A stretch of DNA of 10,278 nucleotides from Candidatus Agathobaculum merdigallinarum (GCA_019115425.1 DXDO01000142.1:1-10278), one strand, 5' to 3'. Numbered from the stretch's first letter, positions 1 to 8,316 are shown. Translations and numbers: made by a program. The notes: generated by a model from the letters alone, not told the origin.

Positions 1-3000
1 ATGTTTAAAAAGATGGTAGCATGGGTTCTCACGGCAGCGTTGCTTGTGCCCATATGGCCGGAGCAGGCGTTTGCAGCTGGCTGGGAGTCAGACTATGGGT
101 TTACAGAACTCCGGACGCAGCAAGCGGATGGCGGAACCTATCATCTGCTCGAGCACATAGATACGGGTGCTCAGGTGGTTTGGCTGGACAACGGCAGCGA
201 AACGCGCGAGTTTGCCGTCGGCTTCCGCACGCCGCCTGAGGACAGCAAGGGCGCAAACCACGTTCTGGAGCATTCGTTGCTGTGCGGCAGCGAACAGTAT
301 CCCTTAAACGACCTGATGCATATTTTACAAAACAGCTCGGTTGCACAGGAAATCAACGCCTATACGAGCGAGGACTATACAACCTATGTGTTCTCTACTA
401 CGGATGAGCAGGATTTCTACAACCTTGCGGATATCTACACCACCTGTGTGTTGTTTCCGCGCCTGCGCACCGAGCCGAATATCTTCAAGCAGCAGGGCAT
501 CCGTACCGAATGGGTAAACGGCATAGCGCAGCATAATGGCATTGTGTACAGCGAGCTGCGCTTGCGCAATCTGGACACTGCGCAGAACTCGCTGAACTTT
601 GTGTCCAGCCAGTTGTACGAAAACTTGTACGGGGATACTTTGCCGACATTTGATGCAGGCGGAGCAATCCCGGACATCCTCGATCTGACCTATGAGGATG
701 TCATTCGGGTTTACAATAGCTATTACACGCCCTCGAATATGCTGGTCTATACGGCGGGCGAGCAGGATATCAGCAAAACGCTTGCCATGCTGGACAAGTA
801 TCTTGACCAAACGGACGATCAGAAGCACCCAACGATACAAATTGATGCGGAGCCAGTCGCGCCGTCGCAGCTGGTGCAGGAGTACAATGTCACAAATGCA
901 ACGCAGACGGTTGATATCGGCTTTATGGCGCATGGTCCAAGTCTGCTGGACAGCAAAAAGTCCGAGGCATGGGGCGCGCTGGTAACCTATATGCAACAAA
1001 TGCTTCGCACGCAATTTCCGGACGCATTGGCCTATACCGTAGGCGGCAATGCAGGCGGGGTCTACAATGTCGGTGTCATTCTGTCGCAGGTGCCGATCGC
1101 GCAGAAAGATGCGGCAGTCGCGGCAATGCAGCAGGTGCTTGCCGATATCGCGCAGAATGGCATCTCGTCTGATATGCTGAACGACGCGCTCGACCAACAG
1201 AAAGAGGCGCAGCAGTTCGGACGCGAGGAAGTGTTTATGGGCTTTGCCTATGCGGAGGACCCGCTGGCCTGTGTTGGCCGTGCGGATGTGATCACCGGCC
1301 TGCGGAACGATCCAGACTACTTCAAGACACTGGCTGCTGAATGGATGGATAGCCCATACCAGACCCTTGTGGTTTCTGGCAACGGCGCGACGCAATCGGA
1401 AACCTACGAGCCGCAGCTGACCGCGTCGGAATTAGAGCAGGTCAAGCGGGACACCGAGGATTTCAACGCATGGCTCGATCAGTCGGACGATCCGGCTGTG
1501 CTTGCCCGCCTGCCGATGCTGGATCTGGAAGATTTTGCGGATGATTCGTTCTCGATGAACCAGACAAGCGAGACCACAGAGGGAGTAACGTATTATTTTA
1601 ACGAAGAGGAACAGAGCGAAGCTCCGTCCTTTTCGTTATACTTTCCGGTCGAGGTCAAAAACAAGGATGCCGCGCTGTGGTGCCTGCTGTGTGAATTCCT
1701 GAATGACCGCATGCAGGCGGCTGGTCTATCAGGATATCTGGGTATGTCTTCGGGCGAGCGGTATGACGATCCGGATACCCTGCACCCGGCGCTTGTCCTT
1801 GGTGGGTCTGGTGAAGCGGGCAAGGTGGGGGAGGCTATGCAGGTGCTTGCCGCTTGGCTGCAAAGCCCGCCGCTAGCGGATACGGCCGCGCTGCGTGCCT
1901 TTCTGACCGAGCGGAAGAGCGCGCTGCGCGCGCAGTACAGCGACCCGTACTACTATGAATACAGCATGATGCTGCAAGCCAGCACCCAGCCCAATCGGTT
2001 CATGGATAGCATTCCTGCGGGCTATGTGGGTGCGTCGATGTCGTATAAGGATTTCATTGATGCGGTGTCAGCCGATCTGGACGGCGACACGGCGCTGCTC
2101 GCGCGCATGCGCGCTTTGCTGGATAGCGCGCTGCATCGCACTGGTGTTGCGGCGGAGTTTACCGGCAGTCGTGCGGATTACACCGATTTCCAGCAGGCTG
2201 TAGCAGCTTACATTGCTGCGCTGCCCGCGGGGACGGGCGCATCCTCGTGCGAATGGCTGCCGCAGGGCTGGCCGAGTGCGCTGGTGATATCCTCCAACAC
2301 GCAGGCTTCCAACCATGTGATGCTGGTCGGGGCATTTGAGAACAGGTCGGACAGCATGGCGGTATACGATGTGCTGGGTGCGGTTTTAACGGCAAAGTAT
2401 ATGCTGCCCGAGCTGCGCGACCGGCGCGGCGCGTATGGTGCGACGCTGCGCTTTGAACCGAACGGTGTGACCATGGTGTCTTCCGGTGGTGTAAGCGTGG
2501 ATGAGGCGATTGCGGTGTTCCGGGGTGCGGCGGCATTTCTGCGCGCGCTGGAACTGGCGCCGAGCGAGCTGGCGGGCTTCAAGGTCAGCGCGGTCAGTGA
2601 GTTTGACAACAACGCAGCATGGGAGCGCGCGAGTGGCTTAGGGCTGGCGCGCGCAGGACGCACGCAGGCGGATTACGCAGCGGAACGCGCTGCCATTCTC
2701 GCTGTCACTGAGGATGACCTCAAAGCTTGCGCAGACGAACTGGAGCGCATGCTCCAGCAGGCAACCGTGTTTGCGCAAACGACTAAGTCGGCGGCTGGGG
2801 TGCAGTATCCGTTTGCAGCGTATGTGGACGCGGACACAGGCAAGGTGACGCCGCAGCTGCGGAGCGATATTTCGGTGTCGAATGATATGACGCCGATCAC
2901 CCGCGGCGAAGTCGCGGAATTACTGGCGGACTGTCTGGTTGACCAGAGCGCGGCCGAGCAGCCGGATTTGGCACGATTTACTGACGTAATGCCGCGCAGT

Positions 3001-3315
3001 GCGCAGGCCGATGCGCTGGCCAAGTTGCACGACCGCGGCTTGCTCAATGGCTATGTGGACGGCAGCTACCGTCCACAGGAAAAGATCACCCGTGCGGAGT
3101 TTTGTAAAATCGCATCCGCATTGGCGAAGGATAACCCGAAAGCAGGTGAGCAGTCGTTCCGGGATGTGCCGGACAGCTATTGGGCGCATGATGTGATTAC
3201 CAATATGGCGATGCAGGGCATTCTCGAAGGATATGGTGATGATACCTTCCGCCCGGAGGCGCCGATTACCCACCAACAGGCAACACTGATTCTGCAGCGG
3301 CTGGCAAACGCATAA
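1..3315 (+). CDS. Secreted, SLH-anchored M16C zinc metallopeptidase (PreP/Cym1-like)
   Basis: This 1104-residue protein is probably a surface-attached oligopeptidase. Residues 1-25 form a signal peptide (Lys-rich start, hydrophobic core, AFA before Ala26), which supports the ATG at base 1; its RBS lies outside the window. The inverted zinc motif HxxEH is His87-Val-Leu-Glu90-His91, followed by LLCGSEQYP as in PreP. Glu185 in GIVYSEL is the expected third zinc ligand, 94 residues after His91. The C-terminal half keeps Arg806 and Tyr812 (LRDRRGAYG), matching the substrate-binding Arg/Tyr pair of presequence proteases. The DPN-type motif that usually follows is replaced by a Ser/Gly stretch. About 940 residues of peptidase lead into SLH sequence: a half repeat from 965 (PITRGE), full repeats from 993 (FTDV, TRAE) and 1053 (FRDV, degenerate THQQ). 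M16C enzymes cleave short unfolded peptides inside a closed chamber. The surface location and peptide scavenging or defence role are inferred. Confidence 0.93.
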   Translation: MFKKMVAWVLTAALLVPIWPEQAFAAGWESDYGFTELRTQQADGGTYHLLEHIDTGAQVVWLDNGSETREFAVGFRTPPEDSKGANHVLEHSLLCGSEQYPLNDLMHILQNSSVAQEINAYTSEDYTTYVFSTTDEQDFYNLADIYTTCVLFPRLRTEPNIFKQQGIRTEWVNGIAQHNGIVYSELRLRNLDTAQNSLNFVSSQLYENLYGDTLPTFDAGGAIPDILDLTYEDVIRVYNSYYTPSNMLVYTAGEQDISKTLAMLDKYLDQTDDQKHPTIQIDAEPVAPSQLVQEYNVTNATQTVDIGFMAHGPSLLDSKKSEAWGALVTYMQQMLRTQFPDALAYTVGGNAGGVYNVGVILSQVPIAQKDAAVAAMQQVLADIAQNGISSDMLNDALDQQKEAQQFGREEVFMGFAYAEDPLACVGRADVITGLRNDPDYFKTLAAEWMDSPYQTLVVSGNGATQSETYEPQLTASELEQVKRDTEDFNAWLDQSDDPAVLARLPMLDLEDFADDSFSMNQTSETTEGVTYYFNEEEQSEAPSFSLYFPVEVKNKDAALWCLLCEFLNDRMQAAGLSGYLGMSSGERYDDPDTLHPALVLGGSGEAGKVGEAMQVLAAWLQSPPLADTAALRAFLTERKSALRAQYSDPYYYEYSMMLQASTQPNRFMDSIPAGYVGASMSYKDFIDAVSADLDGDTALLARMRALLDSALHRTGVAAEFTGSRADYTDFQQAVAAYIAALPAGTGASSCEWLPQGWPSALVISSNTQASNHVMLVGAFENRSDSMAVYDVLGAVLTAKYMLPELRDRRGAYGATLRFEPNGVTMVSSGGVSVDEAIAVFRGAAAFLRALELAPSELAGFKVSAVSEFDNNAAWERASGLGLARAGRTQADYAAERAAILAVTEDDLKACADELERMLQQATVFAQTTKSAAGVQYPFAAYVDADTGKVTPQLRSDISVSNDMTPITRGEVAELLADCLVDQSAAEQPDLARFTDVMPRSAQADALAKLHDRGLLNGYVDGSYRPQEKITRAEFCKIASALAKDNPKAGEQSFRDVPDSYWAHDVITNMAMQGILEGYGDDTFRPEAPITHQQATLILQRLANA

Positions 3316-3358
3316 GCGTCAGCGAAAAGACCGCAACAAGAAAACTGTATTTCGTGCA

Positions 3359-3395
3359 AAAGGCCATGCGGGGCGATATACCCTGCATGGCCTTT
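3359..3395. terminator. Probable bidirectional intrinsic terminator between convergent genes
   Basis: AAAGGCCATGC (3359-3369) is perfectly complementary to GCATGGCCTTT (3385-3395). The stem is extended inward by GGGG/CCCT (one G-T wobble), giving a 15-bp stem with the 7-base loop CGATATA. It ends in TTT and a T-rich stretch on the plus strand and in TTTT on the minus strand. It lies 43 bases past the stop of the M16C gene and about 67 bases past the stop of the oppositely oriented permease gene, so it can end both transcripts. The remaining bases of this 147-base gap hold nothing else I can identify. Confidence 0.85.
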
Positions 3396-3462
3396 CTGCT
3401 TTATTTGGCATGATGGTGCACTAGCCTGAAAAAGCATTCGCTGTGTGTCGGCCCGAAAATTA

Positions 3463-5784
3463 TTATAATTCGTTGATTGTTTCGGACACTGCCATATTAC
3501 AGATTCTTTTTCCGGGGGCCAAAGGGACAATTAGTGCGGTACATACCAGCAGCACCAAAATCCCGCCCACTGAGGAAAGGGGGAGATGCCAAGCTGTGCC
3601 CCAATAGTTGGTAATCATCTGCCCATAGAGGAAGTAGTGCAGCGGTAGGCCCAAACCGAAGCCTGCAACGAGCCCCAGCAAGGTGTAGGTGGCAGATTCT
3701 GTGGTGATCATCTTTTGAATTTGGCGTCCGTCCATGCCCACGGCACGCATAGCACCGTATTGTCTTGTTCTGGCAGACACACTCATGGCAATGCTGTTTG
3801 CCGTATGGATAATGGTAATCAGGGTGATAACCACCAGAAAACCGTACACAAACAGGCAGAACATGAAATAGGTGCTTTGTGTATCCTTGTTTTGGGCCAG
3901 ACGGTCATAAAAGTCATACTGTCCATTGGCCAAAACTTGAAGCTGATTGACATCTTGCTGTGTGGCGTCTTTGGTCAACTGCACATCCAGAATCGCGTAG
4001 GCATCCTTTCCTGTGATTGCGGTAAACAGCATTTCCGAGCAGATCACCGTTGGCTGATCCGACGTGTCAAAGGGACTGTTCTCCAGAACACCGACCACCG
4101 TGAGGGAGGTGTTGTCCAACTGGATGACATCGCTCACTTGTAGGGTGTTGCTTTTGTCAAAAACCGTCAGGACACCGGTGCCTTCCCGTACCGCATCCAT
4201 ATTTCCAGACACCAAATCCCCCTCTGCCCACTGGAACTGCTGCGCATCATAGGAGATCAGATCGATTGTACCGGATTTTCCCTCGTACGTTGCGGGGAGA
4301 CTTTGATACATCCGGCCAAAGGCGCGCTTGACATAGGATTGTTGCGTCACCTCAGCGGCAAAAGATGGATCGATCTCACACTGATTCTCCGGGCTGCTGT
4401 AAAAGACATCCGGTGCCCATGGTTGCAGAGGATTGAGGGCAAGTTGAACCCATTGCACAAGAACGGAAAAACTCAGGATCAGGATGATGCTGAGCGCAAA
4501 GGAACCGGTCATGAGAAGCAGATTTTTCGGTGAGGATACGGCATGGTGCATGCCGAGGGCCGTCTCAATCTTCAAAAAGCCTTTTCGCACCGGCCGGGAC
4601 ACGGATTTACCTTGAGCGCTTTTCCCGGTGACCGCAGCAACCGGAGAGACGGACGCTGCCCGCCTTGCCGGAGAAAGGGAGGACAGCAGCACCGTCAAAA
4701 CGCCCACAACAACACCGCTGCAGATCCCGATGGTGCTGACCCCAAAGAGAGGAATCTGCACGAACTCTGCGCCGGCACCAAACCGAAGGAGTGCGCAAAG
4801 AAGCCAGGTGATCAGGATACCCAAAACAACCCCGATGGGAACTGCTGTTTTACACCAGAAGAGTGCTTCCAGCCGGACAATGTGCATGATCTGCGCCCGG
4901 CTCGCGCCGATACAGCGGAGCATTCCGAAAAATTGAGTCCACTCCGCAGTGCGGCTGTTCAAACTTCCTGCGATCATAAAGACCCCCGCAGCCAAAACCA
5001 GCACAAACAGGATCGCGGCTACCAGATAGAGCCCCATCACATACGGATCGCTGCTGAATCCGGTCAGCCCCAAAAGCGCGGTATTCTCGGACAGATTTTC
5101 TGCCGTAAATCCATAGGTCTGCTGCAGTTCTGTGATGACCTTGCGGGGATTGGCATCTTCGGTAAAGCGTACAAAACAGACAGGGACAGATTCATACCCC
5201 TCCGCTTTGGCAAGGTCTTGAAAGGCGTCCCAGCTGACAAACGCTCCTACCACATCGGCGTCGTCGCTGATGGTGACATCCCCGCCAAATCCCGAAATGG
5301 TATAGAGATATTCTCCCGAAGGGGTGTGCAGGGCGATTTCATCGCCTATATTTACATGGAGCAGTTCCTTTGACCGGTTGGAGAGTAAAATTTCTCCCTC
5401 GTTTGAGGGACAACTGCCCTCGGTCAGATCGTTATAGATCTTCGTCAGAATTTGATCATCGGCACCGACAATGACACAGGTTTTTCCCTGAATGGAATAG
5501 TCTTGGGATAGATCGAAGTTCAAGCCGTCGTATCGCTGGGCGGCGACCACATCCGGCCGCTGGGCAATTTCCGCCACCTGCTGGTCGGAGGGCTCTTTCA
5601 GCATCACATGCCAATTCCCGTGACTTTCGATGGCACGCACTTTTTCCATGCGGATGGCCATATCCGCCATACTGAAGATGGTCGTGACCAACAGAACGGA
5701 GATGATGATGCACAGCAAGGTCATCCGATTCTGCCGTTTTCGCACCTTAGCGGAGATGGGGATCAGGCTGAGATAGTGTTTCAC
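3463..5784 (-). CDS. ABC transporter permease, duplicated FtsX/MacB-type (8 TM)
   Basis: This is the membrane half of an ABC exporter, about 773 residues long. I see eight likely membrane segments near residues 21-41, 248-273, 310-334, 347-372, 421-446, 638-661, 699-722 and 738-759. Each set of four has a large outside domain between its first and second helix. The two FtsX cores are recognisable from parallel motifs, RTAEWTQFFGMLRCIGASRAQ (about 278) and RTRQYGAMRAVGMDGRQ (about 673), so the protein is an internal duplication. Start choice: the longest frame begins with GTG at 5793, but that codon overlaps the GGGAGG Shine-Dalgarno. GTG at 5784 sits 8 bases after it and overlaps the ATPase stop as GTGA, so I use 5784. 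The substrate cannot be read from sequence; the family includes lipoprotein, peptide and antimicrobial exporters. Sampled GC in parts of the gene is lower than in the ATPase. Confidence 0.92.
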   Translation of the reverse strand: MKHYLSLIPISAKVRKRQNRMTLLCIIISVLLVTTIFSMADMAIRMEKVRAIESHGNWHVMLKEPSDQQVAEIAQRPDVVAAQRYDGLNFDLSQDYSIQGKTCVIVGADDQILTKIYNDLTEGSCPSNEGEILLSNRSKELLHVNIGDEIALHTPSGEYLYTISGFGGDVTISDDADVVGAFVSWDAFQDLAKAEGYESVPVCFVRFTEDANPRKVITELQQTYGFTAENLSENTALLGLTGFSSDPYVMGLYLVAAILFVLVLAAGVFMIAGSLNSRTAEWTQFFGMLRCIGASRAQIMHIVRLEALFWCKTAVPIGVVLGILITWLLCALLRFGAGAEFVQIPLFGVSTIGICSGVVVGVLTVLLSSLSPARRAASVSPVAAVTGKSAQGKSVSRPVRKGFLKIETALGMHHAVSSPKNLLLMTGSFALSIILILSFSVLVQWVQLALNPLQPWAPDVFYSSPENQCEIDPSFAAEVTQQSYVKRAFGRMYQSLPATYEGKSGTIDLISYDAQQFQWAEGDLVSGNMDAVREGTGVLTVFDKSNTLQVSDVIQLDNTSLTVVGVLENSPFDTSDQPTVICSEMLFTAITGKDAYAILDVQLTKDATQQDVNQLQVLANGQYDFYDRLAQNKDTQSTYFMFCLFVYGFLVVITLITIIHTANSIAMSVSARTRQYGAMRAVGMDGRQIQKMITTESATYTLLGLVAGFGLGLPLHYFLYGQMITNYWGTAWHLPLSSVGGILVLLVCTALIVPLAPGKRICNMAVSETINEL

Positions 5785-6464
5785 TCCCGGCACCTCCCGA
5801 AGTCGGTCAGTACGCCGTCGGACACCTGCAGGATACGGTCGGCAGTCTGGGAGATGGCACGGCTGTGGGTAATCATCAAAATGGTCTGTTCGTACCTACG
5901 GGACGCCTCTTTGAGCAGGGCAATCACCTCGCTCGTGTTCTGCGTATCCAGATTACCGGTCGGCTCGTCGGCCAGAATGAGCGCCGGCCGGGTAATGAGT
6001 GCGCGCCCGATGGCGACGCGCTGCTGCTGCCCGCCGGACAGTTGGCTCGGCAGATGGTGACGGCGCTCGCGCAGGCCGAGCACCGTGAGAAGTTCTTCCA
6101 GATAGGCTTCGTTTGGTTTCTGGTAATCGAGCAGCACCGGAAAGACGATGTTCTGCTCGACGGTCAGCTCCGGGATGAGATTAAAGCTTTGGAAGATAAA
6201 GCCGATGTTGCGGCGGCGGAACACGGTCAGGCTGCGTTCCTTCATCGAAAAAATGTCCTTGCCGTCGATTCGTACCCGACCGCTGGTCGGCGTGTCGAGC
6301 GCGCCGATCAGGTTGAGCAGCGTCGATTTGCCCGAGCCGGATTCCCCGACCAAGGCCACAAATTCGCCTTTGGGGACGGAAAACGTCGCGTGCCGCAGGG
6401 CATGTACGGCGGTTTCACCGCTGCCGTAGGTTTTGCAAAGGTCTTGGACTTCCAGTAAATTCAT
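5781..6464 (-). CDS. ABC transporter ATP-binding protein, MacB/LolD type
   Basis: This 227-residue cytoplasmic ATPase should power the permease encoded directly downstream. All nucleotide-binding motifs are intact: Walker A G40-ESGSGKST48, Q-loop Gln92 (IFQSFN), signature LSGGQQQR from 142, Walker B LILADEP with Asp166 and catalytic Glu167, and H-loop His200 (ITHS). The length and the early AVHALRHATFSV segment are typical of the MacB/LolD/SalX group, which pairs with FtsX-type permeases. The start is ATG at 6464 (MNLLEV). The best RBS is AAGAAGG about 12 bases upstream, rather far. The stop overlaps the permease start by four bases (GTGA), so the two are probably translationally coupled. A 75-base gap separates it from the kinase gene, which leaves room for attenuation or a second promoter. 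Confidence 0.96.
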   Translation of the reverse strand: MNLLEVQDLCKTYGSGETAVHALRHATFSVPKGEFVALVGESGSGKSTLLNLIGALDTPTSGRVRIDGKDIFSMKERSLTVFRRRNIGFIFQSFNLIPELTVEQNIVFPVLLDYQKPNEAYLEELLTVLGLRERRHHLPSQLSGGQQQRVAIGRALITRPALILADEPTGNLDTQNTSEVIALLKEASRRYEQTILMITHSRAISQTADRILQVSDGVLTDFGRCRE

Positions 6465-6497
6465 GTTGTGATGGCACCTTCTTTCTGTTGCGATAGG

Positions 6498-6519
6498 AAA
6501 AGGGTACCACGGGAACCCT
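6498..6519 (-). terminator. Weak hairpin with T run upstream of the ATPase gene (possible attenuator)
   Basis: On the minus strand AGGGT, a 9-base loop and ACCCT are followed by TTTTCC. This gives a 5-bp stem and a short T run in the 75-base gap between the kinase stop and the ATPase start. The stem is short for an efficient terminator. It could lower expression of the transporter relative to the two-component genes, or it may be chance. I see no convincing sigma-A promoter in this gap. Confidence 0.25.
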
Positions 6520-6538
6520 ACGATTACAGGACTTGCAG

Positions 6539-6554
6539 CCTACAATATTGTAGG
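6539..6554. repeat. 16-bp perfect palindrome at the 3' end of the kinase gene
   Basis: CCTACAATATTGTAGG is a perfect inverted repeat with no spacer. It covers the last codons and TAG stop of the histidine kinase gene, upstream of the ATPase gene. It lacks a following T run, so it is not a standard terminator. It could be a dimeric protein binding site, an RNA processing hairpin, or coincidence within coding sequence. Confidence 0.4.
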
Positions 6555-7577
6555 AATCAGGAGGTTGATCGTAAAAACCGTGCCGCCGCCCAAGACGCTG
6601 TCCACCTCGATGGTACCGCTATGCGCTTCGATGATCGTTTTGGCAAGCGGCAACCCCAACCCGACGCCCTGTGTATCCTTGGAGAAGCGGCTGCGGTAAA
6701 ACCGCTTGAAGATGTGCGGCAAGTCTTCCGAATGGATGCCGCTGCCATTGTCCTGCACCGTGATTTGGACGATCGACGCAAAGGCGTGCCATGTCACCGT
6801 GACCGTTTCGCCTGCCTTGGTGTGGTCGAGTGCGTTTTTGATCAGATTGCCGATGGCTTCGCTCAGCCAGTGTGCATCGCAGAACAGGGAGATAGCGTCG
6901 TCGCCGGAACAGGACAGCATTGTACCTTGCTGCTGCGCCTGTACGGCAAAGCGACGCTTGACATCCGCTATCAGGTCGGAAAGGTTGTATTCGGACTTGT
7001 CCAGCATGATCGTACCTGCGTCCAGCTTGGTGATGGTCAGCAGATTGTGCACCAGCGTTTGAATGCGGTCAAGTTCCTGTTCGGACAGGGCGGTGAATTC
7101 CCGGACGGTGTCTGGGTCAACTGGCTGCTGTTGCAAAATGCCGTTGTAGATATTGAGCGCCGCCAGCGGGGTCTTGAGCTGGTGCGAGATGTCGGACAGC
7201 GTTTCCTTCATAGACTGTTTAGCGCGGCCTTCGTTTTCTGCGTGGGCATTCAGGATCGCAGCTAGCGAGTTGACCTCGTGGAACAGGCGGTTAAGTTCGC
7301 CCTCGTCGTCGCATTCAATGCGCGCGGTGGTATTGCCCGCGAGAAACGAATGCAATTGCTCAATTGCGCGCGCCATAGTCTGGTGTTGTTTCTGAAAATA
7401 GCGGTACATGACGGTCAGCACCAGAAGCCCCATGCAGGCGAACGCCGCCGGAAGATACCGCGCGGCTCGTTCGCCGCCTGCCGCGAGTAGCACGGCGGAC
7501 AGCAGGGCAAAACCAACCGTCAGGGTCAGAACAAGGCAAAACAGACGCTTGATGTGCCGGTCAGTCAGCAGATTCAT
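6540..7577 (-). CDS. Sensor histidine kinase with minimal extracellular loop (intramembrane-sensing type)
   Basis: This membrane kinase should phosphorylate the response regulator encoded just upstream. Two N-terminal helices lie near residues 12-34 and 42-61, separated by only about seven residues (GERAARY), so there is almost no outside sensing domain. A HAMP-like linker follows (about 62-110), then the HisKA motif SDISHQLKTPL with His132. The ATPase domain shows the N box (NLIKNALDHT, Asn244/Asn248), G1 DNGSG (Asp276) and G2 GVGLGL (about 304-309). The frame is open from ATG 7604. ATG 7589 forms an ATGA overlap with the regulator stop, and ATG 7577 has GAGG six bases upstream. I prefer 7577 (345 residues) for its RBS, but 7589 is also plausible. 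Kinases of this kind next to FtsX exporters usually sense envelope stress or antimicrobial compounds; the ligand here is unknown. Confidence 0.93.
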   Translation of the reverse strand: MNLLTDRHIKRLFCLVLTLTVGFALLSAVLLAAGGERAARYLPAAFACMGLLVLTVMYRYFQKQHQTMARAIEQLHSFLAGNTTARIECDDEGELNRLFHEVNSLAAILNAHAENEGRAKQSMKETLSDISHQLKTPLAALNIYNGILQQQPVDPDTVREFTALSEQELDRIQTLVHNLLTITKLDAGTIMLDKSEYNLSDLIADVKRRFAVQAQQQGTMLSCSGDDAISLFCDAHWLSEAIGNLIKNALDHTKAGETVTVTWHAFASIVQITVQDNGSGIHSEDLPHIFKRFYRSRFSKDTQGVGLGLPLAKTIIEAHSGTIEVDSVLGGGTVFTINLLIPTIL

Positions 7578-7585
7578 GGGGTACC

Positions 7586-8272
7586 TCATTTCGCAGCATT
7601 CCATTTGTAGCCCATACGGCGCACGGTAATAATGCGCTTGGGATTGCTGGGGTCATCCTCGATCTTGGCGCGCAGACGTCGGATGTAGACGGTCAGCGTG
7701 CTGCTGTCGATATAGTTTTGCTCGCAGTCCCACAGTCTGCCCAGAATCTGTTCGGGTGATAGCACAAGGTTGGGGTGTTCCAGAAAAAAGCACAGCAATT
7801 TGTATTCGCTGGCGGTCAGTTCGACCGGTGCGCCGTCCTTGATAACTTCGCGCGTCAGCTGATGCACGGTGATGCCGCCCGATTGGAGCATGTCGTCCGG
7901 CCGGCGGAAATCTCCGCTGCGACGCAGCAGCGCGTTGACGCGCGACAGGAAGATCGCCAGTTTGAACGGCTTGGTGATATAATCGTCCCCGCCGATATCC
8001 AGCCCCATGATGACATCGGTCTCCTCGTCCGCCGCGGTCAGAAACAGGATAGGTACTTTGGAGTTTTGACGGAACCGGCGGCAAAGGTCAAAGCCAGAAC
8101 CATCGGGCAGGGTCACATCTAGAATGACTAAATCAAAGCCGCCTGACTGCCAGAGCGTTTCGGCTTCCAGACAGGTGCGGGCGACAATGACTTCATAGCC
8201 CTGTTGCCGCAGGGCAAAGGACAAGCCGTGGATTAAACTCAGATCATCTTCGACAAAAAAGATACGTTTCAT
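7586..8272 (-). CDS. OmpR/PhoB-family (VanR-like) response regulator
   Basis: This 228-residue DNA-binding regulator is the partner of the kinase encoded next. The receiver domain (about 1-117) has the acidic pocket Glu8-Asp9-Asp10, phospho-acceptor Asp52 (LVILDVTLPDGSG), Thr79 (FLTAAD) and Lys101 (ITKPF). The C-terminal winged-helix domain (about 130-226) contains LTASEYKLLCFF, the recognition-helix region SSTLTVYIRRLRAKIEDD and the wing RRMGYKW, all typical of OmpR/PhoB proteins. The start is ATG at 8272, with AAGGA about 12 bases upstream and a good promoter further up. It is the first gene of the operon. It probably controls its own operon, including the ABC exporter, by analogy with similar modules. 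Confidence 0.96.
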   Translation of the reverse strand: MKRIFFVEDDLSLIHGLSFALRQQGYEVIVARTCLEAETLWQSGGFDLVILDVTLPDGSGFDLCRRFRQNSKVPILFLTAADEETDVIMGLDIGGDDYITKPFKLAIFLSRVNALLRRSGDFRRPDDMLQSGGITVHQLTREVIKDGAPVELTASEYKLLCFFLEHPNLVLSPEQILGRLWDCEQNYIDSSTLTVYIRRLRAKIEDDPSNPKRIITVRRMGYKWNAAK

Positions 8273-8316
8273 GGGCGTTCACCGTCCTTGCAGTGGGATA
8301 GGATTTATCGTTTTCT

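Noticed and set aside
325..1395. Long minus-strand open frame antisense to the peptidase gene (356 codons)
   Set aside because: It is rich in Arg, Ile and His with no recognisable domain, and lies opposite a gene with intact family motifs; it is a codon-bias shadow.
4543..5373. 276-codon plus-strand frame opposite the permease
   Set aside because: Low-complexity polar composition without domains, opposite a clear FtsX permease.
3463..6464. Naming the transporter MacAB or a macrolide exporter
   Set aside because: No MacA-like adaptor is present, and the permease is a duplicated Gram-positive type; the substrate cannot be inferred.
5865..7265. Plus-strand frames opposite the ATPase and kinase genes
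   Set aside because: They mirror conserved motifs on the minus strand and have no convincing RBS or family resemblance.
5781..8272. Calling the module BceRSAB
   Set aside because: The kinase has a HAMP-like linker, and the permease has two symmetric large loops and about eight helices, unlike the BceB layout with one large loop among ten helices.
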